Below the pieces are notes generated by a model that was given only the letters and a program-made list of their open reading frames with translations, searched no databases and was not told the DNA's origin. Position numbers and translations under genes: made by a program. Of a stretch of DNA of 64,000 nt, positions 43,090 through 51,657 are shown piece after piece (positions within the stretch are counted from its first letter, which is position 1; every line of letters begins with the position of its first letter). Source of the DNA: Myxococcus virescens (GTDB taxonomy: Bacteria > Myxococcota > Myxococcia > Myxococcales > Myxococcaceae); NCBI RefSeq assembly GCF_900101905.1, contig NZ_FNAJ01000023.1, forward strand, positions 36,719-100,718, written 5' to 3'.

Positions 43090-44034
43090 ATGCGGGTCGC
43101 CATCCTCGCGGACATCCACGGCAATCTTCCTGCCTGCGAGGCCGTCCTCGAGGACATCGCCCGCTCTGTGGCCCCCGACTACATCGTCGCGGCCGGAGAC
43201 CTGGCGCTGCGGGGCGCCCATCCCCGGGAGACGGTGGACCTGCTCTTCGACCGGTGTGACTCCGTCCTGATGGGCAACACCGACTGCTACCTGGCGGGCA
43301 ACTACCTGGGCGGCGCCTACCGGGAGAAGGACCACTGGAAGACGGAGCTGCTGCGCTGGACGCGGGACCAGCTGGGCGGCGCGCTGCTGGAGAAGCTGGG
43401 CGCCCTGCCCTTCTCCGTGCGCTACACGCCGCGCAAGGGACAGGACCTCTTCGTCTGCCACGCCAACCCGCGCAACCTCGAGGAGTCGCTGGACCCCACG
43501 CTGGATGACGTCGCGGTGCGCCGCTTCTTCAGCCACCTGGACGCGGCGGCCTGCGCCTTCGGGCACCTGCACTTCCCCTACCGCCGCCGCGTGGGCCGCA
43601 TGCTCATCGCGGACGTGGCCAGCGCGGGCATCCCCCGGGACGGAGACCTGCGCCCCGCCTACGGCGTCTTCACCTTCACGCCCAAGGGGTGGCGGGTGCA
43701 GATTCGCCGGGTGCGCTACCCGGTGCGCAAGGCCACCCAGGCCCTCACCGCGCGCCGCGTCCCCGGCGGACCGCTCCTGGTCCACAAGCTGGTGGAGGCG
43801 CGCTACCGCCACCACAACGCGCTGATGGAGGCCGCGCGGCGCCACTCCGGCCTGCCGCCGCCGGGCCCGGTGCTCCGCCCGCCGCCAGGGGCCACCTCGC
43901 GCGCCGCGGCCACGCCCATGGACAGTCGTCCCTCCCCGGAGGTCGACCCCGCCTCGTTGCCCACGGACCTGGACGGAACCGTGACAGGCGCGGCGCCGCT
44001 GCCCCTGGACGCGCTCAACGATTTCGAAGGGTAG
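43090..44034 (+). CDS. Metallophosphoesterase family protein
   Basis: 314 residues from ATG 43090; a GTG at 43084 is also in frame. Calcineurin-type phosphodiesterase motifs in order: ILADIHGNL (Asp, His), VAAGDLALRG, MGNTDCY, FVCHANP and AFGHLHFPY. These give the two-metal site of the YfcE/ApaH-like superfamily. The C-terminal 80 residues are Pro/Ala-rich and probably disordered, ending in LNDFEG. It starts 12 bases after the PhoR-like kinase gene. The natural substrate is unknown, but the position suggests a phosphate-linked role. Confidence 0.87.
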   Translation: MRVAILADIHGNLPACEAVLEDIARSVAPDYIVAAGDLALRGAHPRETVDLLFDRCDSVLMGNTDCYLAGNYLGGAYREKDHWKTELLRWTRDQLGGALLEKLGALPFSVRYTPRKGQDLFVCHANPRNLEESLDPTLDDVAVRRFFSHLDAAACAFGHLHFPYRRRVGRMLIADVASAGIPRDGDLRPAYGVFTFTPKGWRVQIRRVRYPVRKATQALTARRVPGGPLLVHKLVEARYRHHNALMEAARRHSGLPPPGPVLRPPPGATSRAAATPMDSRPSPEVDPASLPTDLDGTVTGAAPLPLDALNDFEG

Positions 44035-44093
44035 ACGTTGTCGCCAGTCCGTTGCTTGCGCGGGGATGCCCGGGGTGATTCACGGCGCTCACC

Positions 44094-44588
44094 ATGTCTG
44101 CACGCGAGCTGCCGCTGCTGTTCATCCGCCACGCCGTCGCGGAGGACTCTCACGTCCTGGGCGATGAGGCGCGCGCCCTCACCCCGGAAGGCCGCGCGGC
44201 CTTCCGCCACCACGCACGCAAGCTGGCACGCCTCACGCCACTGCGCGGCATCATCACCAGTCCGCTGGTGCGCGCGGTCCAGACGGCGGAGCTGCTCGCC
44301 GAGGCCTTCGGCGTGTCCGGCGTGGAGGTCCACCCCGCCCTGCTGCCCCAGCGCGGCGCGCACAAGCGCATCGTCGACCTGGGCCGCGAGCGCGGCGCGG
44401 GCTGGGCCCTGGTGGGCCACAACCCCTCGCTGGAGCGCGCGGCCATTCGCGCCCTGGAGCATGAGCTGCCGGACAAGCTGCGCAAGGGCGCGGCGCTGGC
44501 GCTCCATCCCCTGAAGAACGGCGGCTTCACGCTCGCGTGGTGGGCCACGCCGGGCAAGCCCGTGAAGCGCCCCGGCGACCTGCGCTGA
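44094..44588 (+). CDS. SixA-type histidine phosphatase
   Basis: 164 residues. The RHG-type motif reads FIRHAVAE (His13), followed by DEARALTPEGR, SPLVRAVQTAELLAE and the second His in ALVGHNPSLE. The small size and RHA motif match SixA-type phosphohistidine phosphatases, which dephosphorylate HPt-type histidines; related proteins act on small phosphoesters. It ends 6 bases from the convergent DUF1634 gene. It follows the two-component pair and metallophosphoesterase with a 59-base gap. Confidence 0.87.
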   Translation: MSARELPLLFIRHAVAEDSHVLGDEARALTPEGRAAFRHHARKLARLTPLRGIITSPLVRAVQTAELLAEAFGVSGVEVHPALLPQRGAHKRIVDLGRERGAGWALVGHNPSLERAAIRALEHELPDKLRKGAALALHPLKNGGFTLAWWATPGKPVKRPGDLR

Positions 44589-44594
44589 CGCGCC

Positions 44595-45047
44595 TCAGTG
44601 CGCCGCGCCCAGCAGGAAGGACAGGACGAGCATGGCCAGCACCGTGGCGGTGATTCCCACGTAGAGCCGGTCCTTCTGCTGGCGGAAGATGAGCAGCGAC
44701 AGGGCCACCCGCATCACCGGCACGGCCATCATCACCAGCAGTCCCGCCATGACGAACGCCTGGCCCCGGGCAGCCAGCGCCCCCGCCACGACGTCCCTCA
44801 GGGTGTGCGGCACCGGGTGCGGCGAGGTGAGGCGCAGCAACGCCTCGGACGAGACGAGGTAGTCCGGGTGGCGGAAGAAGGTCACCACGGTGCCCAGCGT
44901 CACCAACGCCAGGCTGGCGGCCACGCCGTACCGCAGCAAGTCACTGATGAGCTGCTCCGGATGGAGCAGCGAAGCGTCCTCGCCGTCCTGCACCGCCGCG
45001 GTGGCGGCCTCAGGGCTTCGCGGCGCCGGCTTCGGTGCCTCGCTCAT
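44595..45047 (-). CDS. DUF1634 membrane protein
   Basis: 150 residues from ATG 45047, overlapping the TauE-type exporter stop by ATGA. A cytoplasmic N-terminal tail precedes three membrane helices: about 38-58 (LLRYGVAASLALVTLGTVV), 90-112 and 124-146. DUF1634 proteins are regularly encoded next to TauE/SafE exporters, probably as a small partner subunit, but no activity is known. The longer frame to 45185 lies inside the exporter gene and was rejected. Confidence 0.85.
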   Translation of the reverse strand: MSEAPKPAPRSPEAATAAVQDGEDASLLHPEQLISDLLRYGVAASLALVTLGTVVTFFRHPDYLVSSEALLRLTSPHPVPHTLRDVVAGALAARGQAFVMAGLLVMMAVPVMRVALSLLIFRQQKDRLYVGITATVLAMLVLSFLLGAAH

Positions 45048-45886
45048 GACGCCCACCCCTTGCGCAGCATCTCGAAGGCCACCCACAGCAGCACGCCCAC
45101 GAAGAGCGCGCGCAGCCACGTGCTGTTCACCCGGGCCATCAGGTGGCGCGAGCCCAGCCACGCGCCCAGCGTGACACCCACGCACACCGGCCCCGCGATG
45201 AACGGGTCGATGTTGCCGCGCGCGAAGTAGACGCCCGCGCTGGCTGCCGCCGTCACGCCAATCATGAAGTTGCTGGTGGCCGTGGACACCTTCAGCGGCA
45301 GCCGCATGGCCAGGTCCATGGCCGGCACCTTGAGCGCGCCCGAGCCGATGCCCAGCATGCCGCTCACCGTGCCCGCCACGTACATCAGCCCCAATCCCGT
45401 CAGTGGCCGCGTGACGCGGTAGGACACCTCACGGCCCTGCGACTCATCCCAGTAGCTGCCGTGCAGGGCCAGCCGGTCCGCCAGCGCGTTCGCGGGCACC
45501 GGCGCCTCGGCGCTCGCCCGCATCCGCCGCAGCATCACCAGCGCCGACCACGCCATGACGCCGCCAAAGACGAGGTACACGCCGCGCCCACCCACCAGCC
45601 CGGACATGTACGCGCCGCTGAGCGCGCCCGCGGTGGTCGCCAGCTCCAGGAACATGGCCACGCGGGTGTTGGCCATCCGGTCGCGCACGTAGGCCGCCGC
45701 CGCGCCGCTGGACGTGGCGATGACGGAGACGATGGACGCCCCCACCGCGTACTGGATGTCCACTTTCAGGAGCAACGTGAGCACGGGAATCAGGATGAGC
45801 CCGCCGCCGATACCCAGCAGCGAGCCCAGCAGTCCCGCACCCACGGAAAACCCCAGGACGACGAGCATGAAGAGGAAGGGAGTCAT
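45044..45886 (-). CDS. TauE/SafE family sulfite/organosulfonate exporter
   Basis: 280 residues from ATG 45886. Two repeats with the TauE/SafE motifs are clear: LGSLLGIGGGLILIPVLTLLL in pieces near the N-terminus, and TVSGMLGIGSGALKVPAMDLAM in the second half. About eight membrane helices are predicted. Members export sulfite, sulfoacetate or related anions; the substrate here is not known. It overlaps its DUF1634 partner and lies 96 bases from the carbonic anhydrase gene, with palindromes in the gap. Confidence 0.9.
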   Translation of the reverse strand: MTPFLFMLVVLGFSVGAGLLGSLLGIGGGLILIPVLTLLLKVDIQYAVGASIVSVIATSSGAAAAYVRDRMANTRVAMFLELATTAGALSGAYMSGLVGGRGVYLVFGGVMAWSALVMLRRMRASAEAPVPANALADRLALHGSYWDESQGREVSYRVTRPLTGLGLMYVAGTVSGMLGIGSGALKVPAMDLAMRLPLKVSTATSNFMIGVTAAASAGVYFARGNIDPFIAGPVCVGVTLGAWLGSRHLMARVNSTWLRALFVGVLLWVAFEMLRKGWAS

Positions 45887-45917
45887 CGAAGCTGCTCCCC
45901 ATCCTCTCCCCCTCACC

Positions 45918-45954
45918 GGCCTTTGGCCACCAGGAGAATGGCTCGATTCGAGCC
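45918..45954. promoter_or_regulatory. Two palindromes upstream of the TauE-type exporter gene
   Basis: ggcctttggcc at 45918-45928 and ggctcgattcgagcc at 45940-45954 (7-bp arms around one base) lie between the carbonic anhydrase stop and the exporter start. The second has the shape of a dimeric regulator operator; either could instead be a terminator hairpin. Confidence 0.35.
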
Positions 45955-45982
45955 GCTCCCCTGGTTGCCTGCTTCCACCGGG

Positions 45983-46723
45983 CTACTGCGCGCTGGCCAC
46001 CACCGCTATGCGCTGAGCACCGTTGCCGTTGGCGAGCGCGCCGGGGGCCTGGGTGTCCGCGCCCAGCTCGCGCAGCAGGGCTTCGCCCACCAGTTCGTCC
46101 ATGGGGATGAAGCGGCCCAGCAACGGGCGCCAGGCGTGGACCTGCGCGGTGGCGATGTCGAACCACCAGCCGTGCAGCCGCAGGGTGCCCGCGTCGAGAC
46201 GCTCCTTCACCCACGGATAGGTGGAGATGTGCTCTATCTGCACCAGCACGTTGTTCTGGGACAGGCGATCGTAGTCCGACCGGCCCTCACCCAGCGTCGG
46301 GTTCGCATCCATCCGCTGGAGCGCGTCCTTGCCGTGCTCAAGCCAGCCCTTGAGGTTCGGGTTCTCAGGCCCCACGCCCCCGGCGAGGATGGCCTTCATC
46401 GCGCCGCAATTCGAGTGGCCGCACACGACGATGTCCTCCACCGGCAGGTTGCGGAGCGAGAACTCCAGCGCGGCCGCCTCGGACTGGTCGCCCGTGGACT
46501 GCCCCTTCGAATCCGACGGCGCCACCATGTTGCCGACGTTGCGGACCACGAACAGGTCGCCCGGGTCCGTGGACACGAGCAGGTTGGGAACCACGCGGCT
46601 GTCCGCGCAGGCGATGAAGAGACAATCCGGCTTCTGCTCCTGCGCCAGCAACGCGAACTTCTCCCGATAGCTAGAACGGGCGTTGAGCTGAAAGTCCAAC
46701 AGACCGCGAATGAGCTTCCTCAC
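45983..46723 (-). CDS. Beta-class carbonic anhydrase
   Basis: 246 residues. Zinc ligands Cys39, His103 and Cys106 with the Asp41-Arg43 dyad lie in IACADSRVVP and VCGHSNCGAMK, the plant-type beta-CA pattern. FVVRNVGNMV and SLRNLPVEDIVV are also conserved. It interconverts CO2 and bicarbonate. Its start overlaps the SulP transporter stop by ATGA, so the two are translationally coupled. Supplying or consuming bicarbonate imported by the SulP protein is the obvious hypothesis. Confidence 0.95.
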   Translation of the reverse strand: MRKLIRGLLDFQLNARSSYREKFALLAQEQKPDCLFIACADSRVVPNLLVSTDPGDLFVVRNVGNMVAPSDSKGQSTGDQSEAAALEFSLRNLPVEDIVVCGHSNCGAMKAILAGGVGPENPNLKGWLEHGKDALQRMDANPTLGEGRSDYDRLSQNNVLVQIEHISTYPWVKERLDAGTLRLHGWWFDIATAQVHAWRPLLGRFIPMDELVGEALLRELGADTQAPGALANGNGAQRIAVVASAQ

Positions 46724-48267
46724 TGCGCACCTCCAGAGACAAGCGAGTTGTGATTGGGACCGCCAACGGCCACGGGGCTGCTCGGCTTCACCGTGCCCTT
46801 GCGGCTCCAGACGTCTTCGAGCGACTCGGCGAACACCGAGCCACCCGTCTTGCGATGCGTGTCACACCAGCTCTCCAGGGCTTCGTGCCCGGAGTGGTCC
46901 AGCGTCTGCACCGCCAGGTCCAGCTCCACCTTGGAGCCCGACGGAACCTGCGCCAGCGCGGTGGACAGCTTGGGGACGCCGACGAACGTCAGCGCGCCCG
47001 AGATTCGAACCAGATAGGACGCATGCGCCTGCTGGTGCACGTCCACCTTGACGCTGCCCAGGTGCCACAGCAGGCGCAGCACCGCGAACGCCAGGCCCAT
47101 GCCGATACCGGCCAGCAGGTTGACGCCCACCACGCCGGCCACCGTCACCAGGTACACGGCCAGCTCCCCGCGCTTCTGGAGCTCACGGATGTGGTGCACG
47201 TTCACCAGCTTGGCGCCGACGAAGACGAGCAGACCCGCCAGCACGGTGAGGGGGACGAGCCCCGCCACCGAGCCGAGCAACGTGATGAACAGGAGCAGCC
47301 ACACGCCGTGCAGCGTTCCCGACAGCCGCGTCTTCGCGCCGGCGGTGATGTTGGTGGCGCTGCGGACGATGACGCCGGTGATGGGCAGGCCGCCCGCCAG
47401 ACCCGAAATCGTGTTCGCCAGGCCCTGGCCGAAGAGCTCGCGGTCCAGGTTCGCACGGGGGCCCGTGTGCATCTTGTCCGTGGCCACCGCGCTCAAGAGC
47501 GACTCCGCGCTCGCGACCAGCGCCAGCGACAGCACCGCCGTGCCGAAGGTGACCCAGTCGCCCTTGGGGAAGGTGGGCAGCTGGATGCTGGAGAAGATGT
47601 TCTCCGGCAGGTCCACCCGGGCCACGTCGGCACCCATGAAGGTCGCCGCCGCGGTGGCGCTCACCACGGCCACGAGCGGACCGGGGACCTTCTTCAACTT
47701 TCCGGGAACGAACTGCCACGCCACCATCACGCCGATGGTCAGCAGGCCCAGCAGCGTCGCGGCGCCATGAAGGTCCGCAATCTGCCCCGGCAGCTCCTTC
47801 ACGTTCTGCCACGCGCTCGACTGCGGCGCGCCACCCATCACGATGTGGACCTGTCCCAGGACGATGAGGATGCCAATGCCGGCCATCATCCCGTGGATGA
47901 CGGCGGGAGAGATGGCCAGCGCGCCGCGCGCCACCTTCATCCCGCCGAGAATCATCTGCACCACGCCCGCGACGGCCACCGCCGCGCACGTCATCGCCAG
48001 GCCCATCTGCTGGATGAAGCCAAACACCATGACCGCGAGGCCGGCCGCGGGACCGCTCACCTGGAGGGGCACGCCTCCAAAGAGCCCCACCACGATGCCG
48101 CCAATCACACCCGCGATGAGCCCGCTGACGATGGGCGCGCCTGAAGCCAGCGCGATTCCCATACACAACGGCAACGCCACCAGGAACACCACCAGGGAAG
48201 CAGGCAGGTCCGTGGCCAGCGCCTTCCAGGGGGAAGCAACGCTCTCAGGACTCTTCGAAGTCGACAT
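46720..48267 (-). CDS. SulP-family inorganic anion transporter (BicA-like candidate)
   Basis: 515 residues from ATG 48267, with GTGGAGGTGTG directly upstream. The SulP signature region follows the first helix: LPASLVVFLVALPLCMGIALASG. Ten or more membrane segments lead to a short C-terminal STAS-like domain (about 425-490, SGALTFVGVPKLSTALAQV). SulP proteins import sulfate, bicarbonate or other anions. Overlap with carbonic anhydrase favours bicarbonate, as in BicA-like systems, but this is inference. A -24/-12 promoter and an AT-rich dyad precede it, so sigma54 control by the adjacent NtrC-type regulator is likely. Confidence 0.93.
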   Translation of the reverse strand: MSTSKSPESVASPWKALATDLPASLVVFLVALPLCMGIALASGAPIVSGLIAGVIGGIVVGLFGGVPLQVSGPAAGLAVMVFGFIQQMGLAMTCAAVAVAGVVQMILGGMKVARGALAISPAVIHGMMAGIGILIVLGQVHIVMGGAPQSSAWQNVKELPGQIADLHGAATLLGLLTIGVMVAWQFVPGKLKKVPGPLVAVVSATAAATFMGADVARVDLPENIFSSIQLPTFPKGDWVTFGTAVLSLALVASAESLLSAVATDKMHTGPRANLDRELFGQGLANTISGLAGGLPITGVIVRSATNITAGAKTRLSGTLHGVWLLLFITLLGSVAGLVPLTVLAGLLVFVGAKLVNVHHIRELQKRGELAVYLVTVAGVVGVNLLAGIGMGLAFAVLRLLWHLGSVKVDVHQQAHASYLVRISGALTFVGVPKLSTALAQVPSGSKVELDLAVQTLDHSGHEALESWCDTHRKTGGSVFAESLEDVWSRKGTVKPSSPVAVGGPNHNSLVSGGAQ

Positions 48268-48326
48268 CACACCTCCACACAAGTCGCCGCGACTGCCGCG
48301 TGCGCTGGTTCACGTGGAGGCCCTCC

Positions 48327-48341
48327 GCAAAGAGCGTGCCG
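48327..48341 (-). promoter_or_regulatory. Candidate sigma54 (-24/-12) promoter of sulP-carbonic anhydrase operon
   Basis: On the minus strand the sequence reads cGGCAC-gctct-TTGC, matching the TGGCAC-N5-TTGC consensus at 9 of 10 positions with the required GG-N10-GC spacing. The start of transcription would be about 48 bases upstream of the sulP ATG. Confidence 0.65.
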
Positions 48342-48402
48342 TCCGCCTTTCGACAGGCTCAGAGGGAACGCAAGGTGATTGCGGTCGGGAATATGAAAAC
48401 GA

Positions 48403-48429
48403 TTTTAAGTCCCGAATCCAGACTTAAAA
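48403..48429. promoter_or_regulatory. AT-rich 9+9 dyad, candidate enhancer site for the NtrC-type regulator
   Basis: Perfect inverted arms TTTTAAGTC and GACTTAAAA are separated by 9 bases. The centre is about 100 bases upstream of the predicted sigma54 start, the normal place for an upstream activator site. Such an AT-rich dyad is conspicuous in this GC-rich DNA. Confidence 0.55.
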
Positions 48430-48453
48430 ATCCTTGAGGCCGCCGGCCTCAAG
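48425..48453 (-). terminator. Intrinsic terminator of the kinase-regulator operon
   Basis: On the minus strand an 8-bp stem (cttgaggc / gcctcaag, extendable by two pairs) is followed by ggaTTTTTaagtc, a genuine T run. It begins 20 bases after the regulator stop codon. Confidence 0.75.
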
Positions 48454-48472
48454 AATCTTGAAGCGCCCTCGC

Positions 48473-49816
48473 CTACTCCTCCTCGAGCCGGCGGAGGAAG
48501 GTGGGATAGGAGAGTCCCAGCACCCGGGCGGCCTCCATCCGGCGCCCATCCAAGCGGGCGAGGACGTGCCGGACGTACAACCGCTCCACATCCTGCAAGG
48601 GGCGCGGAGCCCCGGAGACGACGAACGCGTCGGGGTCCACATCGGGCGGGCCGCTGGTGCCCTGCGGCTCCAGGGCGGCGAGCTCCAGCTCGGGTCCGGC
48701 CTCCAGCACCAGGGCTCGTTCGAGCACGTTGCGCAGCTCACGGACGTTGCCGGGGAACGGGTAGCGCTCCAGCCGGGCGCGCGCGGCGCTGGAGAAGCTC
48801 ACGGGCCGGCGCCCCAGCTCGGCGCCCAGCTCCGCCACCAGGGACTGTGCCAAAGGCAACAGGTCCTCGCGGCGCTCGCGCAGCGGCGGAATGTCCACCC
48901 GGAAGACGCTCAGGCGGAAGTAGAGGTCCTCGCGGAAGCGGCCCTCGGCCACCTCCTTGGTCAGGTCGCGGTTGGTGGCCGTCACCACGCGCGCGCTGCT
49001 GCTCAGCTCGGCGGTGCCCCCCAGGCGGCGGAAGGCGCCCTTGTCCAGGAAGGTGAGCAGCTTCGCCTGGAGCTGCAGCGGCAACTCGCCCACCTCGTCC
49101 AGGAAGAGCACGCCGCCCGCGGCCACCTCCACCAGGCCGCGGCGGGCGGTTCGCGCGTCGGTGAAGGCGCCGCGCTCATGGCCGAAGAGTTCACTTTCCA
49201 CCATGGTGGCGGGCAGCGCGGCGCAGTTGACGTGGACGAACGAGCCCTGCCCGCCTTGCAGCGCGTGCAAGTGGCGCGCAATCACCTCCTTGCCCACGCC
49301 TGTCTCGCCCAGCAGTAGCACCGGGCTGCGCGGCGCCTTGGCGATGCGCTCCAGCATCTGCAGCGCGGCGAGCATCTTCGGCGAATGCGGACGCGACAGG
49401 CGCCGCCGTCCACCCAGCTCGCTCTCCGCCAGACGCAGCCGCTCCTGGAGCTGCAGGTCCGCGACGGCGCGGCGGGCGCGCAGCACCAGGTCATCCAGCT
49501 CCACCGGCTTGGACAGGTAGTCGCGCGCGCCCGCCTGGATGGCCTCCACCGCACTGGCGATGTCGCCGTGCGCCGTCACCATCAACACGGGCGTGTCCGG
49601 AAGCTGGGCGCGCAGCTCCGGCAGGAAGTCGATGCCGTCCCCGTCCGGCAGGCGCCGGTCCAACACCACCAGGTCTGGCGCCTCGCGGGACATGGCCCCA
49701 CGCGCGTCATGGAGTGAATGCGCCAGCGTGACGCGGAAGCCCTCGTGTCGCAGCACGGAGGCCGCCAGCGAGGCGAAGGTCCGGTCGTCATCGACCAGCA
49801 ACAGATAGGTGCTCAT
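48473..49816 (-). CDS. NtrC-type sigma54-dependent response regulator
   Basis: 447 residues from ATG 49816. The receiver has phosphoacceptor Asp53 (VVLDRRLPDGDG) and Lys103. The AAA+ domain (about 140-375) has Walker A GETGVGKE at 170-177, a GAFTDA loop at 216-221 (GAFTGA in the canonical form), and Walker B GGVLFLDEVGE. A Fis-type helix-turn-helix lies at the C-terminus (ARLDGRRMEAARVLGLSYPT). It activates sigma54 promoters by remodelling RNA polymerase. It overlaps the kinase gene stop by ATGA. The nearest sigma54 promoter is in front of sulP, making that operon its likely target. Confidence 0.93.
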   Translation of the reverse strand: MSTYLLLVDDDRTFASLAASVLRHEGFRVTLAHSLHDARGAMSREAPDLVVLDRRLPDGDGIDFLPELRAQLPDTPVLMVTAHGDIASAVEAIQAGARDYLSKPVELDDLVLRARRAVADLQLQERLRLAESELGGRRRLSRPHSPKMLAALQMLERIAKAPRSPVLLLGETGVGKEVIARHLHALQGGQGSFVHVNCAALPATMVESELFGHERGAFTDARTARRGLVEVAAGGVLFLDEVGELPLQLQAKLLTFLDKGAFRRLGGTAELSSSARVVTATNRDLTKEVAEGRFREDLYFRLSVFRVDIPPLRERREDLLPLAQSLVAELGAELGRRPVSFSSAARARLERYPFPGNVRELRNVLERALVLEAGPELELAALEPQGTSGPPDVDPDAFVVSGAPRPLQDVERLYVRHVLARLDGRRMEAARVLGLSYPTFLRRLEEE

Positions 49817-51462
49817 CGGGCCACCTCCAACGGAAGGCGCAGCGTGAAGCGGCTTCCCAGCGGACTCCGGACATAGTTCAGACTGCCACCATGGGCCTCC
49901 ACGGAGGCACGCGCCATGGGCAGCCCCAGCCCCACGCCCTTGGCCCGCCCGGTGGCGAAAGGTTCCCACAACCTGGGCTCGAGACGCGGATCCACGCCGC
50001 CCGCATTGTCCTCCACCACGAGCACGGCGTCATGTTCCTCCCGCGTCAGACGCACGCTCACCCACGGTGCCAACTGCATCCCTGTGTCCTTCGCCACCGC
50101 GCCTGCCTCCACCGCGTTGCGCAACACGTTGTCGATGGCGGACACCAGCAGCGCGGCATCCCCCTGGACCCACAGGGACTCCTCCAGGGACGTGGTCAGT
50201 GCCACGGCCTCTGACTCCGGCAGCAGCTTCACGCCCTGGAGCGCGTCCTTCACCAGCAGGTGCACCTCGCAGCGGCGGCGCAGCGCTGCACGAGGCGCCC
50301 CGAAGGACAGCAGCGAGCGCGCCAGATGACTCAGGCGCTCCACCTGCGAGCGCAGCGCGCCCACGGGCAGCTCGCTGCCCGCGGGGGTATGCCGGAGCAC
50401 GGACAGCGCGGCCTGGATGCCGTTGAGGGCGTTCTTCACCTCATGCGCGATGAGCGAGGCCGCGGTCCCCAGCGCGGCCATGGTCTCCTGGCGTCGCAGC
50501 CGCTCCTCGGCCGCCAGCAGCGAACGGTAGGAGTGCCGCAGCAGGAGGATGAAGATGATGAGCGTGCTGCTCAGCAGGGCGATGTGGAACGCCAGCTGCC
50601 GCAGGAAGCGCGCCCGGAGGCCCGCGGTGGCCGTCTCCTCCTCCAGGACGACCAACAGCAGGTCGCTCTTCCCCACCCACGCGCCCGCGCCCATCATGTG
50701 CATGTCATCCAACGTCAGCGGCCCCGGCAAGTTCGCCAGCGCGCGCAGCCGCCCCGTGATGTCCCCGGCGCCCAGCTTGAACCCCACAGGCATCAGGACC
50801 TGACCGTGGTCATCCATCAGCACCAGTGACGTCTGCGCGGTGGGCCGCGTGGGCAGCGCGCTGGCGCGGAGCTCTCCCAGCAGCACGCCCTTGAAGCGGC
50901 CGTCCTGGAACATGGGGACGGCGACCACGATGGGCCCCCCCTCCCCTTCCAGCAGGTCGATTTCCGGCTGGCGGCCCTCCACCATCCGGCGGAACCAGGG
51001 CCGCTGCGTCAGCGGTGAGCGCCCCAGCGGCATGTCCGGAGGGTCGCTCCAGACGCGCTCGCCCTCGGGCGTCAGCAGGGCCACGCCCTCCGAGAAGAGG
51101 GACGAATGGTAGAAGGCGCTCTCCAGCAGGGCCAGCTCCGCCGGGGAGGCGCCGTCCTCGGGGGACAGCGCGGGGTGCCCGGCCACGCGGGCCAGCTCCG
51201 CCTCCAACAGCCCCAGGTGGACGCCCAGCGCCTCCGACTGCACCTGCGCCTGGTTGAGCAGCCGGCTCAGCAGCTCCTCGCGCGCGTTGCGCACGTCCTC
51301 CACGTAGCCCAGCACGGGGCTCGTCAGCGCCACCAGCCCCACCAGCCCCAGACCGACGAGCGCGGAGCGCCCCCCGCGCCGCTGCGCGTGGGCCAGCTCG
51401 CCCGGCGTGGGGGTCAGCGTCGGGAGTGGAGGCGGGGTTGGCGGCAGGTGGGCGGAAGTCAT
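49813..51462 (-). CDS. Membrane sensor histidine kinase with Cache-like periplasmic domain
   Basis: 549 residues. A Pro/Thr-rich cytoplasmic start leads to membrane helix 1 (about 33-53) and a periplasmic region 54-285 with Cache-type features (WFRRMVEGRQPEID and FQDGRFKGVLLGEL). Helix 2 (about 290-309) follows. The DHp domain has phospho-His340 in SLIAHEVKNALNGI. The HATPase domain has IDNVLRNAVEAG, VEDNAGGVD and GVGLGLPMARASVEAHGG. It is the NtrB/ZraS-type partner of the overlapping NtrC-type regulator. The small ligand bound by the Cache-like domain is unknown; an anion or carboxylate would fit the sulP context. Confidence 0.92.
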   Translation of the reverse strand: MTSAHLPPTPPPLPTLTPTPGELAHAQRRGGRSALVGLGLVGLVALTSPVLGYVEDVRNAREELLSRLLNQAQVQSEALGVHLGLLEAELARVAGHPALSPEDGASPAELALLESAFYHSSLFSEGVALLTPEGERVWSDPPDMPLGRSPLTQRPWFRRMVEGRQPEIDLLEGEGGPIVVAVPMFQDGRFKGVLLGELRASALPTRPTAQTSLVLMDDHGQVLMPVGFKLGAGDITGRLRALANLPGPLTLDDMHMMGAGAWVGKSDLLLVVLEEETATAGLRARFLRQLAFHIALLSSTLIIFILLLRHSYRSLLAAEERLRRQETMAALGTAASLIAHEVKNALNGIQAALSVLRHTPAGSELPVGALRSQVERLSHLARSLLSFGAPRAALRRRCEVHLLVKDALQGVKLLPESEAVALTTSLEESLWVQGDAALLVSAIDNVLRNAVEAGAVAKDTGMQLAPWVSVRLTREEHDAVLVVEDNAGGVDPRLEPRLWEPFATGRAKGVGLGLPMARASVEAHGGSLNYVRSPLGSRFTLRLPLEVAR

Positions 51463-51603
51463 GACAGAGCTCCCTGGGGTTTACCCCGGCGCGGAAGCAC
51501 CTTCACGCGCAATCAGGCCACCTGGCTGGGGACCCGCCCGCTGGAGGGCCGGCCATCGTCCCGGGGCGCCCGCTCCCGCGCGTGTTCCCGTCATGACGAA
51601 GTT

Positions 51604-51621
51604 GTTGCACATGCGTCACAC
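51604..51621 (+). promoter_or_regulatory. Weak candidate Pho box upstream of PhoP-like regulator
   Basis: GTTGCAC-atgc-GTCACAC is an imperfect 7-bp direct repeat (5 of 7 identical) with a 4-base spacer, that is, an 11-base period as in PhoB/PhoP boxes, 36 bases upstream of the regulator ATG. Confidence 0.35.
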
Positions 51622-51657
51622 GTTCGGAAAAGGGGGCGCGCAGAGTGGCGGCCCGCC

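Noticed and set aside
51509..51523. Possible sigma54 promoter before the Cache kinase gene
   Set aside because: A GG-N10-GC spacing with TTGC exists on the minus strand, but the -24 half lacks the GGCAC match. Too weak to call.
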